Source of the DNA: Qipengyuania atrilutea | Lineage (GTDB): Bacteria; Pseudomonadota; Alphaproteobacteria; Sphingomonadales; Sphingomonadaceae | NCBI RefSeq assembly: GCF_013370205.1 | Contig: NZ_JABWGV010000002.1 | Span: forward strand, 434,001 to 498,000 | Length of the DNA stretch: 64,000 bases | Direction: 5' to 3' | Part shown: piece by piece, positions 18,835 through 27,574 of the stretch | Position numbering within the stretch: the stretch's first letter is position 1 | Layout: each line of letters opens with the position of its first letter | Translations under genes and position numbers: made by a program | The notes under the pieces: generated by a model | The model's database searches: none | What the model was told of the DNA's origin: nothing | Seen by the model: only the letters and a program-made list of their open reading frames with translations

Positions 18835-19754
18835 GGCGTCTGCTCCCGCGCCAGTATCTGCGCTTCCGGGAAAGTGCGTTCGGTTACCGCCTCGCGGTTT
18901 ACGGTGACGGTCCGCTGCGCCGGGTTGGCGAGCGCTGCCATTGCGGAAAGGTAGGAAGACGTGCGGATCAATAGCGGCGCGCGCGCGAGGCAGAACATGT
19001 TGACGAGCGCTTCCTTCGCCTTGTCGGCAGGTGGCATGGCGGAGAAATGCCGTGCCGTTCCTGCAGGGACATCGGCGAGGTCGTAGCGGGTGATCGTTGC
19101 GCCGGGCAATACTGCAGCCACAGTCCTAGCGAAACCGAGCTCGTCAGTCGCGAGAAAGACGGTACGCGGAGCCGACTCCTCGGTATGATCGCGCAGTAGC
19201 GCCAGCATCGCGTCCTCCGGCGGCGCTCCGGTTTCGAGCAGCTTGTCGGTCCCGCGAAAGTGAATGGCGAGGTCTACGCCATCCTCCGGAACGACCGCAT
19301 CGATGAGCTGCTTAAGTTCGCCAGACGGCGCGAACATAACCGCGAAATACCCCTGCGCTTCGGCGAGGCTCAAGTCGCGCTGCAGGATGAAGCGTTCGAA
19401 GTAGCGCGCCGCGCTTCGCGGCATCGCCGCGGCCGTCGCATCTGTCGCAAGGTCTGCAAACCACCGGGCGAAAATATCTTCGCCGCCCGAGTACAGCGGA
19501 TTGGTCGAGCGAACCGCGACCTTGCGCCCTTCTGCTTCCGCCCACGCCCTCACTAGCAGCGCCTTCGCCATCAACGCGCCCATTCCCTGCCGCTCGTCGA
19601 GGTCGATCGCCCATGCTTTTGGATGACGGCGCGCATATCGCAGGAACGCGCCGCGGCCCGTCAGCGCGCGGTAGTCCTTGACCGGAGCAGCCGTCCTGAA
19701 CCGCGTGAGCGGTACGTAGGCGGTCCCCAAGAGCTTGCGGAAGGCGGAATGCAC
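18831..19754 (-). CDS. Putative NodZ/FUT8-like (alpha-1,6-fucosyltransferase fold) protein
   Basis: A 307-residue protein with no signal peptide. The segment LAIHFRGTDKL (about residue 166) matches the HxRxTDK-type donor-binding motif of NodZ and FUT8, and VFLATDELGF plus LLIRTSSYLSAMAAL later resemble the following motifs of that fold. It may glycosylate a polysaccharide or glycolipid; donor and acceptor are unknown. It is shorter than NodZ by a few tens of residues. Its ATG is only 90 bases from a divergent gene, and its stop overlaps the flavoprotein start. The fold call rests on motifs read by eye. Confidence 0.55.
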   Translation of the reverse strand: MHSAFRKLLGTAYVPLTRFRTAAPVKDYRALTGRGAFLRYARRHPKAWAIDLDERQGMGALMAKALLVRAWAEAEGRKVAVRSTNPLYSGGEDIFARWFADLATDATAAAMPRSAARYFERFILQRDLSLAEAQGYFAVMFAPSGELKQLIDAVVPEDGVDLAIHFRGTDKLLETGAPPEDAMLALLRDHTEESAPRTVFLATDELGFARTVAAVLPGATITRYDLADVPAGTARHFSAMPPADKAKEALVNMFCLARAPLLIRTSSYLSAMAALANPAQRTVTVNREAVTERTFPEAQILAREQTP

Positions 19755-19844
19755 CGGGCCTGCTCGTCACGCGCCGTGGAACGCTACGGAAAGCGATTCG
19801 TTTAGGTCGGCAGGCGGCGGTGAGGGAAGGAAAGGCAACAGGGA

Positions 19845-20558
19845 ATGGGACAAGAAGAAATCCTCGTAATCGTGGCGATCGTAGTAGTGATCCTGATCGC
19901 CATCGCAATCTGGGTCGCGCTGCGCAAACGGCGAACTGATGCCTTACGCAACAAATTCGGCGACGAATACGACCGGACGGTCGAAGAACGTGGCAACCGT
20001 ACCCGTGCGGAAGAAGCGTTGGAAGAGCGCGAAAAGCGCGTAGCCGAACTCGATATCCGCCCGCTCACGCACGAAGAGCACGACCGCTTCTCGAATGAAT
20101 GGCACGAAACCAAGACGTTGTTCGTCGACAGCCCTGCCGAAGCGGTGCTGCGCGCCGACCGGACGCTCGCCAACATGATGAGCACCCGCGGCTTTCCAAT
20201 GGGCGATTTCGATCGCCGCTACGAAGACCTTACGGTTGATCATCCGAAGGTCGCGCGGCATTACCGCGAAGGTCATGCGCTGACCGAACGGCACAACCGC
20301 GGCGAAGCGTCGACCGAGGATCTGCGGCAGGCGATCAAGCATTACGAGCAGCTGTTCGAGGAGCTCGGCCGCGATGCCGGAACCTCCGATGCGCCGCAGG
20401 GCCGGATTGCGGAGAACCACGACCATGATCACGACGTCACGACCTCGCGCCCTGTTTCGACGCGCGATATGAACCCGGCGGTGGAAACCCGCGAGGACGG
20501 AACCCGGATCGATCGCGACCCGCCGCGTGACACCGTTCCTGCACGTCCGCGCAGCTAA
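19845..20558 (+). CDS. Membrane-anchored, charged helical protein of unknown function
   Basis: A 237-residue protein with one N-terminal membrane helix (about residues 5-25, rich in Ile and Val) followed by a basic stop-transfer RKRR. Residues 35-75 are strongly charged and helical, probably a short coiled coil. The middle part (HEEHDRFSNEWHETKTLFVDSP, broken here by no domain I can name) is conserved in hypothetical proteins of many actinobacteria and sphingomonads. The tail is disordered and His/Asp-rich. It stands alone and is followed by a strong terminator shared with the convergent TonB receptor gene. Confidence 0.7.
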   Translation: MGQEEILVIVAIVVVILIAIAIWVALRKRRTDALRNKFGDEYDRTVEERGNRTRAEEALEEREKRVAELDIRPLTHEEHDRFSNEWHETKTLFVDSPAEAVLRADRTLANMMSTRGFPMGDFDRRYEDLTVDHPKVARHYREGHALTERHNRGEASTEDLRQAIKHYEQLFEELGRDAGTSDAPQGRIAENHDHDHDVTTSRPVSTRDMNPAVETREDGTRIDRDPPRDTVPARPRS

Positions 20559-20579
20559 CGCCGCTTCCTGGAAGACAAG

Positions 20580-20618
20580 AAAAAGGGCTGCCTCCCGCCA
20601 TGGGAAGCAGCCCTTTTT
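20580..20618. terminator. Strong bidirectional Rho-independent terminator
   Basis: A near-perfect hairpin: AAAGGGCTGC then TCCC, loop GCCAT, GGGA then GCAGCCCTTT, with a T-run on both strands (TTTTT on the + strand and the matching A-run before it). It serves the gene ending at 20558 and, on the - strand, the TonB receptor gene ending at 20640. Confidence 0.85.
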
Positions 20619-20639
20619 CGTAAGGCTTATGCGCAAACT

Positions 20640-23471
20640 TTAGAAGCCGGCGCGTACCGTGACGCCGTAGGTGCGCGGCTCTGCCAGATAAGCGGAGAAC
20701 GTCTGCTGCGAGGCAACGAACGGGGTGTTGAAGGCAACCTGCGTGTAGTCGATGTCGAACAGGTTCGACACCCAGCCTTCGATCGCCCAGCGCTCGTCCG
20801 GACCGCGGATGCCGATGCGGGCGTTGACCAGCGTGAAGCCGTCCTGCTCCTTGCCGTAGAGAAGGTCGGAACCGGTGTTGTAGTCGCCGACCGTACGCAC
20901 GTTGAGATAGGCAAGACCCGACAGACCGCTGCTGCCCAGTTCGGGCGTCCAGCTTGCCGAAGCGGTCGCCGTGATCTCAGGCGCGTTCGACAGATTGTCG
21001 TTCGGCAGCAGACGCAGCGCCGGATCGAGCGGAGCGCCCGATTCGTTGCCGATCAGGTTGTCTTCGTAGCTCGTGTCCGAATAGGTCAGGCCTGCCGTGA
21101 ACAGAAGATCGCGGCCCGGACGCATCGAGCCTTCGAGTTCGACACCCTGCGCGACGACGCCGTAGGTCACATCGTCCTCGGCGCAGGCGCCGGTCAGGCC
21201 GAACGCATCTTCGTCAGCGTCGTTCAGGTCGCTCGAGCAGGCATTGATGTTCTGCACGAGGAAGACCGAGCCGTTGAAGGTGTTGAGCTGGAAATTCGAG
21301 AACTCCTGCCGGAAGGCGGACAGGCCGAGCGTGAACTCGCGTGTCGCGTATTTCGCACCGATTTCGAAGGCGTCGACCGTTTCCTGACCGAACTGCAGGT
21401 TGGCCGTGTCGGCTAGTGCCAGCGGTCCCACGATGACGGAGATGTTGCTCGCGCCGGTGGTATCAGCCGGCGAGAAGAACGTGCCGGTGATGGCCGACCG
21501 GTCGAGGTTGAAACCGCCGGCCTTGTAGCCGCGTGAGTAGCTGCCGTAAAGCAGCAGGTCCGGTGTCGGTTTCCAGCTCAGGATACCCGTGCCGGTAAAC
21601 TCGTCCTCGTCCCGCGTGTCCGAGAAGGTCGCACCGTCGAGTTCGCTGGTGGAGTTGCCTTGGCAGGCCAGCGAAATGAGGCCGCCTGCAAGCCCTGCGA
21701 GCGCCGGACTTGCCAGCAGCGGAGTAAGCGCGGCCCGCTGTGCCGGGCAAACGGTGTTGTCGTTGCCGAGCACGGCGTCGAAATCCTTCGTTTCGTTGGT
21801 GTAACGAAGGCCGAGCGTCAGATCGAGCGTATCGGTGATGTGAAAGATGTTGTGCGTGAAGACCGCAAAGTTCTCGCTGTCCTGATTGTAGATGTCGCCG
21901 GTCGAACCGAGATCGTTGACCGTCGCAAGGCGGTCGAGTCCGCCGAAGATCGCGGGTGTCGCTGCGCCGAATGCAGGCTGAGTGGGCGCTCCGGGAACGA
22001 CGCCACCCAAAGCGCCGCTCAAGAAAGCCCGTCCGCCCGCATTAAGACATCCTGTTGCGGTTGGGTCAGCAAGTGCCGGGCTTATCGCATTCACAATGCG
22101 GCACGGTGCGAACGCGCCGTAGTCTTCGCCGAAGCGAAGGTTGTCGCGTACCTGCAGCTTCTCGTTGGCGTAGAAGCCCCCGACCAGCCAGTCGAGCCGG
22201 TCACCGAACGCCGAGCCCTGCAAGCGCAATTCCTGCGTGAAGGTCTTGAACTGGCGCGCGCCGGCGTTGGGTCCGGGCGCGCGGTACAGGATATCGACCT
22301 GCGTATAGTCGGTGTCCGAACCCTGGAAGTTCTCGTATTCGCGGTATCCGGTGATCGAGGTCAGCTCGACTGCGCCAAGCTGCCAGTTGAGCTCGCCGGA
22401 GATACCGTAATCCTCGGTCTCCCCTTCGTAGCTGCGGCCTTCGGTCACGTAGATGTCGCGGTCGAACGTGCCGTTGTTGAGCGCGGCGGGGTTCTGGCCG
22501 AGCGCCAGAAGTACCGGAATGATCGGGTTGGCCGTGCTCGTCAGCGAGGGGCTGCCGGGCTCTGGGCGAATGAACGAGTTGAGGCCCGGGCTGATGCGCG
22601 ACAGCGGAGCGAAGTCCGTCTGCACGAACGTCGCTGCGCAGCATGCTTCGTCCTTCTTCGAATAGTCGGCAACGACGCGGAACTCGATGTCGTCGTTCGG
22701 TTCGAACAGCAGCTGTCCGCGAACAAGGTAGCGGTCACGGTTGTTGATATCGGTGTTGTTGACGACGTCGTTGTAGAAGCCGTCACGCTTGAAATAGACG
22801 CCATCGACGCGCGCTGCCACGGTATCGCCGAAGGGAATGCTGATGCCCGCTTCGCCGCGGATCGCGTCGTAATTACCGTAGGTGAAGGCGCCGTAACCGG
22901 TCAGCTCGAACTCCGGCGGAGCGGTGTAGATCGAGATCAGGCCGGCGGAGCTGTTACGGCCGCCCAGCGTACCCTGCGGACCACGCAGGATTTCGACCCG
23001 GTCGATCGGGCCCAGTTCGCTCAAGGCGTTACCCGAACGCGAGCGGTACACGCCGTCGACGAAGACCGCGACGGAGCTTTCGAGGCCGGGGTTGTCGCCC
23101 ACGGTACCGATACCGCGGATACGGGCAGAACCGTTCGCTTCGTTACCGGTCGAGGAAACGAGCAGCGAAGGGGCGACCTGGTTGAGTTCTCGAATGTCGC
23201 TGGCGCCCGATTTGGCGAGTTCCTCGCCCGAGACGGCGTTTACCGCGATCGGAACGTCGGACAGCGACTGGATACGGCCCTGCGCGGTAACGACGATGAC
23301 GTTGCGATCGATCTCGTCGTCGGTCACGTCGGCCTGCTCGGCGACGGTTTCGTCTTCGGCTGCCTGCTCGGTCGTCTGCGCATATGCCGGAGCGGCAGCA
23401 AGCGCGGCAAGCGATGCGCCCGCGGCGAAGGCGATTTTCAACGATCCGGCAAAACGGACTGCGACGTTCAT
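20640..23471 (-). CDS. TonB-dependent outer-membrane receptor
   Basis: A 943-residue outer-membrane receptor. Residues 1-31 are a signal peptide ending AYAQ. The plug begins near VIVVTAQGRIQSLSDVPIAV and contains VDGVYRSRSGNAL and VEILRGPQGTL, the conserved TBDT box; a long beta-barrel ends with aromatic-glycine residues GVTVRAGF. The TonB box is probably within the acidic stretch before the plug. It is divergent from a cupin-like gene and next to glycosidase and sugar-acid genes, so it likely imports an oligosaccharide or glycoside rather than a siderophore. AGGAGAG lies just before the ATG. Confidence 0.92.
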   Translation of the reverse strand: MNVAVRFAGSLKIAFAAGASLAALAAAPAYAQTTEQAAEDETVAEQADVTDDEIDRNVIVVTAQGRIQSLSDVPIAVNAVSGEELAKSGASDIRELNQVAPSLLVSSTGNEANGSARIRGIGTVGDNPGLESSVAVFVDGVYRSRSGNALSELGPIDRVEILRGPQGTLGGRNSSAGLISIYTAPPEFELTGYGAFTYGNYDAIRGEAGISIPFGDTVAARVDGVYFKRDGFYNDVVNNTDINNRDRYLVRGQLLFEPNDDIEFRVVADYSKKDEACCAATFVQTDFAPLSRISPGLNSFIRPEPGSPSLTSTANPIIPVLLALGQNPAALNNGTFDRDIYVTEGRSYEGETEDYGISGELNWQLGAVELTSITGYREYENFQGSDTDYTQVDILYRAPGPNAGARQFKTFTQELRLQGSAFGDRLDWLVGGFYANEKLQVRDNLRFGEDYGAFAPCRIVNAISPALADPTATGCLNAGGRAFLSGALGGVVPGAPTQPAFGAATPAIFGGLDRLATVNDLGSTGDIYNQDSENFAVFTHNIFHITDTLDLTLGLRYTNETKDFDAVLGNDNTVCPAQRAALTPLLASPALAGLAGGLISLACQGNSTSELDGATFSDTRDEDEFTGTGILSWKPTPDLLLYGSYSRGYKAGGFNLDRSAITGTFFSPADTTGASNISVIVGPLALADTANLQFGQETVDAFEIGAKYATREFTLGLSAFRQEFSNFQLNTFNGSVFLVQNINACSSDLNDADEDAFGLTGACAEDDVTYGVVAQGVELEGSMRPGRDLLFTAGLTYSDTSYEDNLIGNESGAPLDPALRLLPNDNLSNAPEITATASASWTPELGSSGLSGLAYLNVRTVGDYNTGSDLLYGKEQDGFTLVNARIGIRGPDERWAIEGWVSNLFDIDYTQVAFNTPFVASQQTFSAYLAEPRTYGVTVRAGF

Positions 23472-23776
23472 GGCAACTCTCCTGTAAACACGCGGCGCTT
23501 ACGCACCTTTGTTATTCGGCGTTAAAAGGCCGAAATCCTTCGATTTCGTCGAGCGTAATTGCTTGCCGAGCGCGGTTTGCGGAAAGTTAATCGAGACCGT
23601 TGTTTTCTTGCATCATGGGCGCGGCGGAGGGGATGCGGTGCCCCTCCAGCCTTTCCGTAACGTCATCTCGGCCTATCGATGTCCTGCGAGCGGGATGAGG
23701 GGCAGCGGACAATTTTTGACATTGATCGGACGCGTCGACATGGTAGCGCTCACATAAACAGTAACGAGAGGTCGCG
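23472..23776. other. Intergenic region between divergent receptor and cupin-like genes
   Basis: About 305 bases without a gene. The left half serves the TonB receptor on the - strand and holds its ribosome site; I see no clear operator there. Near 23630-23670 there are small G/C-rich inverted segments around CCCCTCC. The right end carries the promoter and operator listed separately. Confidence 0.6.
23716..23754 (+). promoter_or_regulatory. Promoter with overlapping LacI-type operator, for the cupin/GH5/dehydratase genes
   Basis: A -35 box TTGACA at 23716-23721 is followed by an 18-base spacer and ATGGTA as -10 at 23740-23745. The palindromic operator TGGTAGCGCTCACA at 23741-23754 covers the -10, so a bound repressor would block polymerase. 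The same arrangement occurs at 30530 and, on the - strand, at 36657. Confidence 0.7.
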
Positions 23777-24784
23777 GTGAATCCGGTCGAGGAAGTCGCG
23801 CTGCCGTCCAAAGCGGCGTTCGACGAGCAGGTGAGGCAGGCTTACAGGCCGGTCGTGATACGCGGCATGGCCCGCGACTGGCCGCTTGTGCGTCTGGGCC
23901 GCACCGACCCGGCAGAGGCGCTTCGCTACTGCGCGTCCTTCGATAGCGGCGCTGCCGCCGACATAATGCTCGCTCCGCCCACGGAAGGCGGCCGGTTCTT
24001 CTACCGGAACGACATGACCGGCTTCAATTTCGAGCGCCGCAAGGGCACGTTGGGGCAGCTTGCGGGAGAGCTAGCGCGGCTGGACGGACAAGACGACGCT
24101 CCCGGAATGTACGCCGGCGCAGCCGATCTCCACGATCACCTGCCTGGCTTTGCAAGCGATCATCCCTTGCCTCTCGCAGAAGAGCAGGATGGATCGCAGG
24201 CGCGCATTTGGATGGGGAATGCGACGCAGGTCGCGACCCATTTCGATTTGTCCGACAACTTTGCGGTAGTGGCGGTCGGGGCGCGGCAGTTCCGTCTCTT
24301 TCCGCCCGACGTGACGAAACACCTCTACATCGGTCCGCTGGACGTGACGCCCGCCGGACAGCCGGTCAGCATGGTCAATCCGCTCGAGCCCGATCTGAAG
24401 CGTTATCCGGATTACGAAAAGGCCGAGGCGCAGGCGCTATACGCGGAGCTGGAACCGGGCGACGCAATCTACGTGCCGACCTTGTGGTGGCACCATGTCG
24501 CGGCGACGTCGCCCATCAACATTCTCGTCAACTACTGGCACAACAATTCCGAGCGGGGAGGACCGTTTCTCGCGCTCATTCACGCGCTGATGTCGGTGCG
24601 CGATCTTCCTGCAGGCCAGCGGGAAGGGTGGCGCGCGTGGTTCGACCATTTCATTTTCGGGGAAGGTGCCGGTTCGGCCGCCGACCATCTTCCCGCACAT
24701 ATCAACCGGATTACCGGCCCGCCGTCGGAAGAGCGTAGCGAAACGATGCGCCGCTTCATCGTTCAGGTGCTGAGTGCGCGCTAA
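23777..24784 (+). CDS. Cupin-like (JmjC-type) domain protein of halogenase/TonB clusters
   Basis: A 335-residue protein of the cupin-like/JmjC family (cupin_8). It opens with PVVIRGMARDWPLVRLG, typical of the family. TQVATHFDLSDNFAVVAVG gives the first metal His and Asp (HxD), and YVPTLWWHHVAATSP the later His and strand; NILVNYWHN follows. These proteins resemble 2-oxoglutarate Fe(II) hydroxylases such as FIH. They commonly sit beside TonB receptors and tryptophan-halogenase homologues in Caulobacterales and Sphingomonadales. GTG start with GAGAGG six bases upstream. It is the first gene behind the LacI-type operator. Confidence 0.82.
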   Translation: MNPVEEVALPSKAAFDEQVRQAYRPVVIRGMARDWPLVRLGRTDPAEALRYCASFDSGAAADIMLAPPTEGGRFFYRNDMTGFNFERRKGTLGQLAGELARLDGQDDAPGMYAGAADLHDHLPGFASDHPLPLAEEQDGSQARIWMGNATQVATHFDLSDNFAVVAVGARQFRLFPPDVTKHLYIGPLDVTPAGQPVSMVNPLEPDLKRYPDYEKAEAQALYAELEPGDAIYVPTLWWHHVAATSPINILVNYWHNNSERGGPFLALIHALMSVRDLPAGQREGWRAWFDHFIFGEGAGSAADHLPAHINRITGPPSEERSETMRRFIVQVLSAR

Positions 24785-24804
24785 GACATAACAAGGAGAG
24801 GACA

Positions 24805-26391
24805 ATGACCCGCCACCTATTCGGACTTTCGACCGCTGCCGCCGCGCTGGCGCTTGCAGCCGGCCCGCTCGCCGCGCAGAGCGCCGAGCCTTCGGGCCTG
24901 CCGGTCGGGACCTGCATCAACATCGGCAACCATCTCGAACCCGAAAGCGAAAGTGCGTGGGGCGGGAAGCGGATCGAGGCCTCCGACTTCCGCAATATCG
25001 CGGACGCCGGTTTCCAGACCATCCGCCTGCCGGTTCGGTGGAGCAACAAGACCGGCTCCGGACCGGACTTTACCGTCGATGCTGCATGGATGGACCGCGT
25101 CGAAGAGGTGGTCGACCAGGCGCTCGCAGCCGATCTCAACGTTATCCTCGACAGTCACAACTTCGTCGAGGTGCATTCGGCTCCTGAAGAGAACACGGCT
25201 AAGCTCGCCGCGATCTGGGCGCAGATTGCCGAGCGGTTCTCGGACAAGCCGAACGAGCGGCTCTGGTTCGAGATCGAGAACGAACCGCACGATCAGCTGG
25301 ACAACGAAAACCTGATGGCCGTGCTTGGTCCCGCACTAGCCGAGATCCGTGTGGTCAGCCCCGAGCGTCCCGTCATCATCGGCGGCGAGTTCTGGAGCGG
25401 GATCGATTCGCTCGCGACGCTCGAACTGCCCGACGATCCGAACATCTATCCGACCTTCCATTATTACGAGCCGTTCGACTTCACCCACCAGGGTGCAACC
25501 TGGGCGGACGATGTCCCGCCGATCGGGCGGAAGTACGGGACCGCTGCCGATGCAGCGCGACTGACGGCGGATGTCGCGAAGCTCGAAGCCTATGTCGAGC
25601 GCACGGGCAAGCTCCCCTTCATCGGCGAAACGGGTGCTTACGACGCGCATATTCCGCTGGAGCAGCGGGTGCAGTATCACCGCGCCGTGACGGAGGCCTT
25701 CGCCCCGACAGGCGTCGGGCAGTGCGCCTGGGCCTACACCAACACCTTTCCTTTCTGGAACCAGAAGACCGGCGAATGGCTGCCGGGAATGCGCGAGGCA
25801 TTCGGTCTAGGTGGGAGCGCAGCTACATCCGCTCCGGCCGTAACCAGCGCCTCCGCCGTACCGAACGTCAATCCGGACTTGCCGGCCGCCTTGCAAGAGG
25901 TGGACCGGATGCTTCCCGGAATGCTGCTCAACGATCCGTCCAGCCTCGAGTGGCAGACCTACGGAAGCAACCTCAAGGTGAAGGGCTATGCCGATCCTGC
26001 CATACCGGGCGGCGGCGCGGCGCTTACCTTCACCAATCGCAAGGCCGGCAATGCCTACGACGGCGGCGCGAACATCCCGCTGATGTCGGAGATCGAAGAG
26101 GGCGACACGGTCACTCTCGGTTTCTACGCACGCACAGTCGCAAGCGAGGCGGCGGACGGTAAAGGCGAGGTGCAGGTGCGCTTCCAGCGGAACAGCGACC
26201 CTTATCCCGGCTTCGGCGACAGCGTGGTAAGGCCGGGTACGGAGTGGAGCTGGCACGAGGTCAGCGCCGTCGCGGATCAGGACATCAGGCGCGGCATGGC
26301 ATTCGCGTCGATGCAGTTCGGCTCGCAGAAGCAGACGGTCGAGATCGGCCAGACCATCATCGTCAAGGGCGCTCCGTCGATCGCCAATTGA
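24805..26391 (+). CDS. Secreted GH5 family glycoside hydrolase with C-terminal beta-sandwich
   Basis: A 528-residue exported glycosidase. Signal peptide of about 24 residues ending PLAAQ. The GH5 barrel spans about 25-335: FQTIRLPVRW on strand 2, the acid/base Glu in WFEIENEPHDQ (about residue 156), and the nucleophile Glu in PFIGETGAYD (about 274). A Ser/Ala/Pro linker (about 335-350) leads to a jelly-roll-like C-terminal domain of about 150 residues that may bind carbohydrate. Likely substrate is a beta-1,4-glucan, mannan or related glycan; not resolvable by eye. Strong ribosome site AAGGAGAGG. Same direction and 20 bases after the cupin-like gene. Confidence 0.88.
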   Translation: MTRHLFGLSTAAAALALAAGPLAAQSAEPSGLPVGTCINIGNHLEPESESAWGGKRIEASDFRNIADAGFQTIRLPVRWSNKTGSGPDFTVDAAWMDRVEEVVDQALAADLNVILDSHNFVEVHSAPEENTAKLAAIWAQIAERFSDKPNERLWFEIENEPHDQLDNENLMAVLGPALAEIRVVSPERPVIIGGEFWSGIDSLATLELPDDPNIYPTFHYYEPFDFTHQGATWADDVPPIGRKYGTAADAARLTADVAKLEAYVERTGKLPFIGETGAYDAHIPLEQRVQYHRAVTEAFAPTGVGQCAWAYTNTFPFWNQKTGEWLPGMREAFGLGGSAATSAPAVTSASAVPNVNPDLPAALQEVDRMLPGMLLNDPSSLEWQTYGSNLKVKGYADPAIPGGGAALTFTNRKAGNAYDGGANIPLMSEIEEGDTVTLGFYARTVASEAADGKGEVQVRFQRNSDPYPGFGDSVVRPGTEWSWHEVSAVADQDIRRGMAFASMQFGSQKQTVEIGQTIIVKGAPSIAN

Positions 26392-26431
26392 GCAAAACTC
26401 CAAGCACTATAACCGAAGGTAGCTCCGTTTC

Positions 26432-27556
26432 ATGAGTCTCGATCTTTCCGCCGTTTTGCCCGCCGATTACACTAGGGGCTCGTTCATCGGCCGGGCGCAG
26501 TCGCCCGAAGGCCCCTGCGCCATCATGCTGCGCGAAGGGCGCATCTACGACCTGACGCAGGAGGTCGCGACGGTGTCGGGCGCGATCCAGCGCAAGCATT
26601 TCTCCGGCGGCGAGGAGATCGGGACGGTCGACGGCGGACTGCCGGGCGGCTGGAGCCTGCTCACCCCCATAGACCTGCAATGCGTGAAGGCATGCGGCGT
26701 CACCTTCGCCCTTTCGGCGATCGAGCGTGTCATCGAGGAACGCGCTCGCGGTGACGCCAAGGCAGCTGCCCGGCTGCGCGACCAGCTCGAAGAACGGGTC
26801 GGATCGGGTATCCGCTCGGTCGTTCCGGGCAGCGACGAGGCCGCGCAGCTGAAAGAAGCGCTGATCGACGAGGGGATGTGGTCGCAATATCTCGAAGTCG
26901 CGATCGGTCCCGATGCAGAGGTTTTCTCTAAATCGCCGGTCCTTTCGACCGTCGGGCACGGCGCGAAGATCGGTGTGCGCTCCGATTCCGACTGGAACAA
27001 TCCGGAGCCCGAGGTGGTGCTCGCCGTCGATAGCGAGGGCGAGATTGTCGGCGCGGCGCTCGGCAACGATGTGAACCTGCGCGACTTCGAAGGGCGTTCG
27101 GCGCTGCTGCTCTCGAAAGCCAAGGACAACACCGCGTCCTGCGCGATCGGGCCATTTATACGGTTGTTCGACGACGGCTTCACGCTGGACGACGTTCGCT
27201 CCGCCACGGTCGAGCTTACCATCGACGGGCCGGAGGGCTACCGGCTCGAAGGGCGCAACGACATGAGCCAGATCAGCCGCGATCCCGCCGATCTCGTGAC
27301 CCAAACGCTGAGCGAGCATCACTACCCCGACGGTTTCGTCCTGTTCTGCGGCACGCTGTTCGCGCCGACGCAGGACCGCGACACGCCCGGCGGCGGCTTC
27401 ACGCACAAGATGGGCGACGTGGTCCGCATCGCATCGGACAAGATCGGCGTGCTGGAAAACACGGTCACGACCTCGCGCGATGCACCGCCGTGGGAAATGG
27501 GCATTGCCGCGTTCATGAAGAACCTTGCGAACCGCGGGCTGATCGAAAAAGTCTGA
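26432..27556 (+). CDS. Fumarylacetoacetate-hydrolase family, 2-keto-3-deoxy-sugar-acid dehydratase type
   Basis: A 374-residue FAH-family enzyme. NPEPEVVLAVDSEG, LGNDVNLRDFEGRSALLLSK and AKDNTASCAIGPFIRLFD match the group that dehydrates 2-keto-3-deoxy-D-xylonate or L-arabinonate to 2-oxoglutarate semialdehyde (XylX/AraD1-like) in the Weimberg-type route. Metal ligands are expected in EPEV and around GND. The neighbouring IlvD/Edd dehydratase would supply its substrate. Neither a sugar dehydrogenase nor the semialdehyde dehydrogenase is in this window. It belongs with the cupin-like and GH5 genes, 40 bases downstream. Confidence 0.82.
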   Translation: MSLDLSAVLPADYTRGSFIGRAQSPEGPCAIMLREGRIYDLTQEVATVSGAIQRKHFSGGEEIGTVDGGLPGGWSLLTPIDLQCVKACGVTFALSAIERVIEERARGDAKAAARLRDQLEERVGSGIRSVVPGSDEAAQLKEALIDEGMWSQYLEVAIGPDAEVFSKSPVLSTVGHGAKIGVRSDSDWNNPEPEVVLAVDSEGEIVGAALGNDVNLRDFEGRSALLLSKAKDNTASCAIGPFIRLFDDGFTLDDVRSATVELTIDGPEGYRLEGRNDMSQISRDPADLVTQTLSEHHYPDGFVLFCGTLFAPTQDRDTPGGGFTHKMGDVVRIASDKIGVLENTVTTSRDAPPWEMGIAAFMKNLANRGLIEKV

Positions 27557-27574
27557 TTCCGCTGCCGCCGCGCC

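Noticed and set aside
21660-23525. 621-codon open frame on the + strand opposite the TonB receptor
   Set aside because: It is an antisense shadow of a high-G+C gene: composition is Arg/Val/Gly-rich, no domain, and the receptor on the other strand has full motifs.
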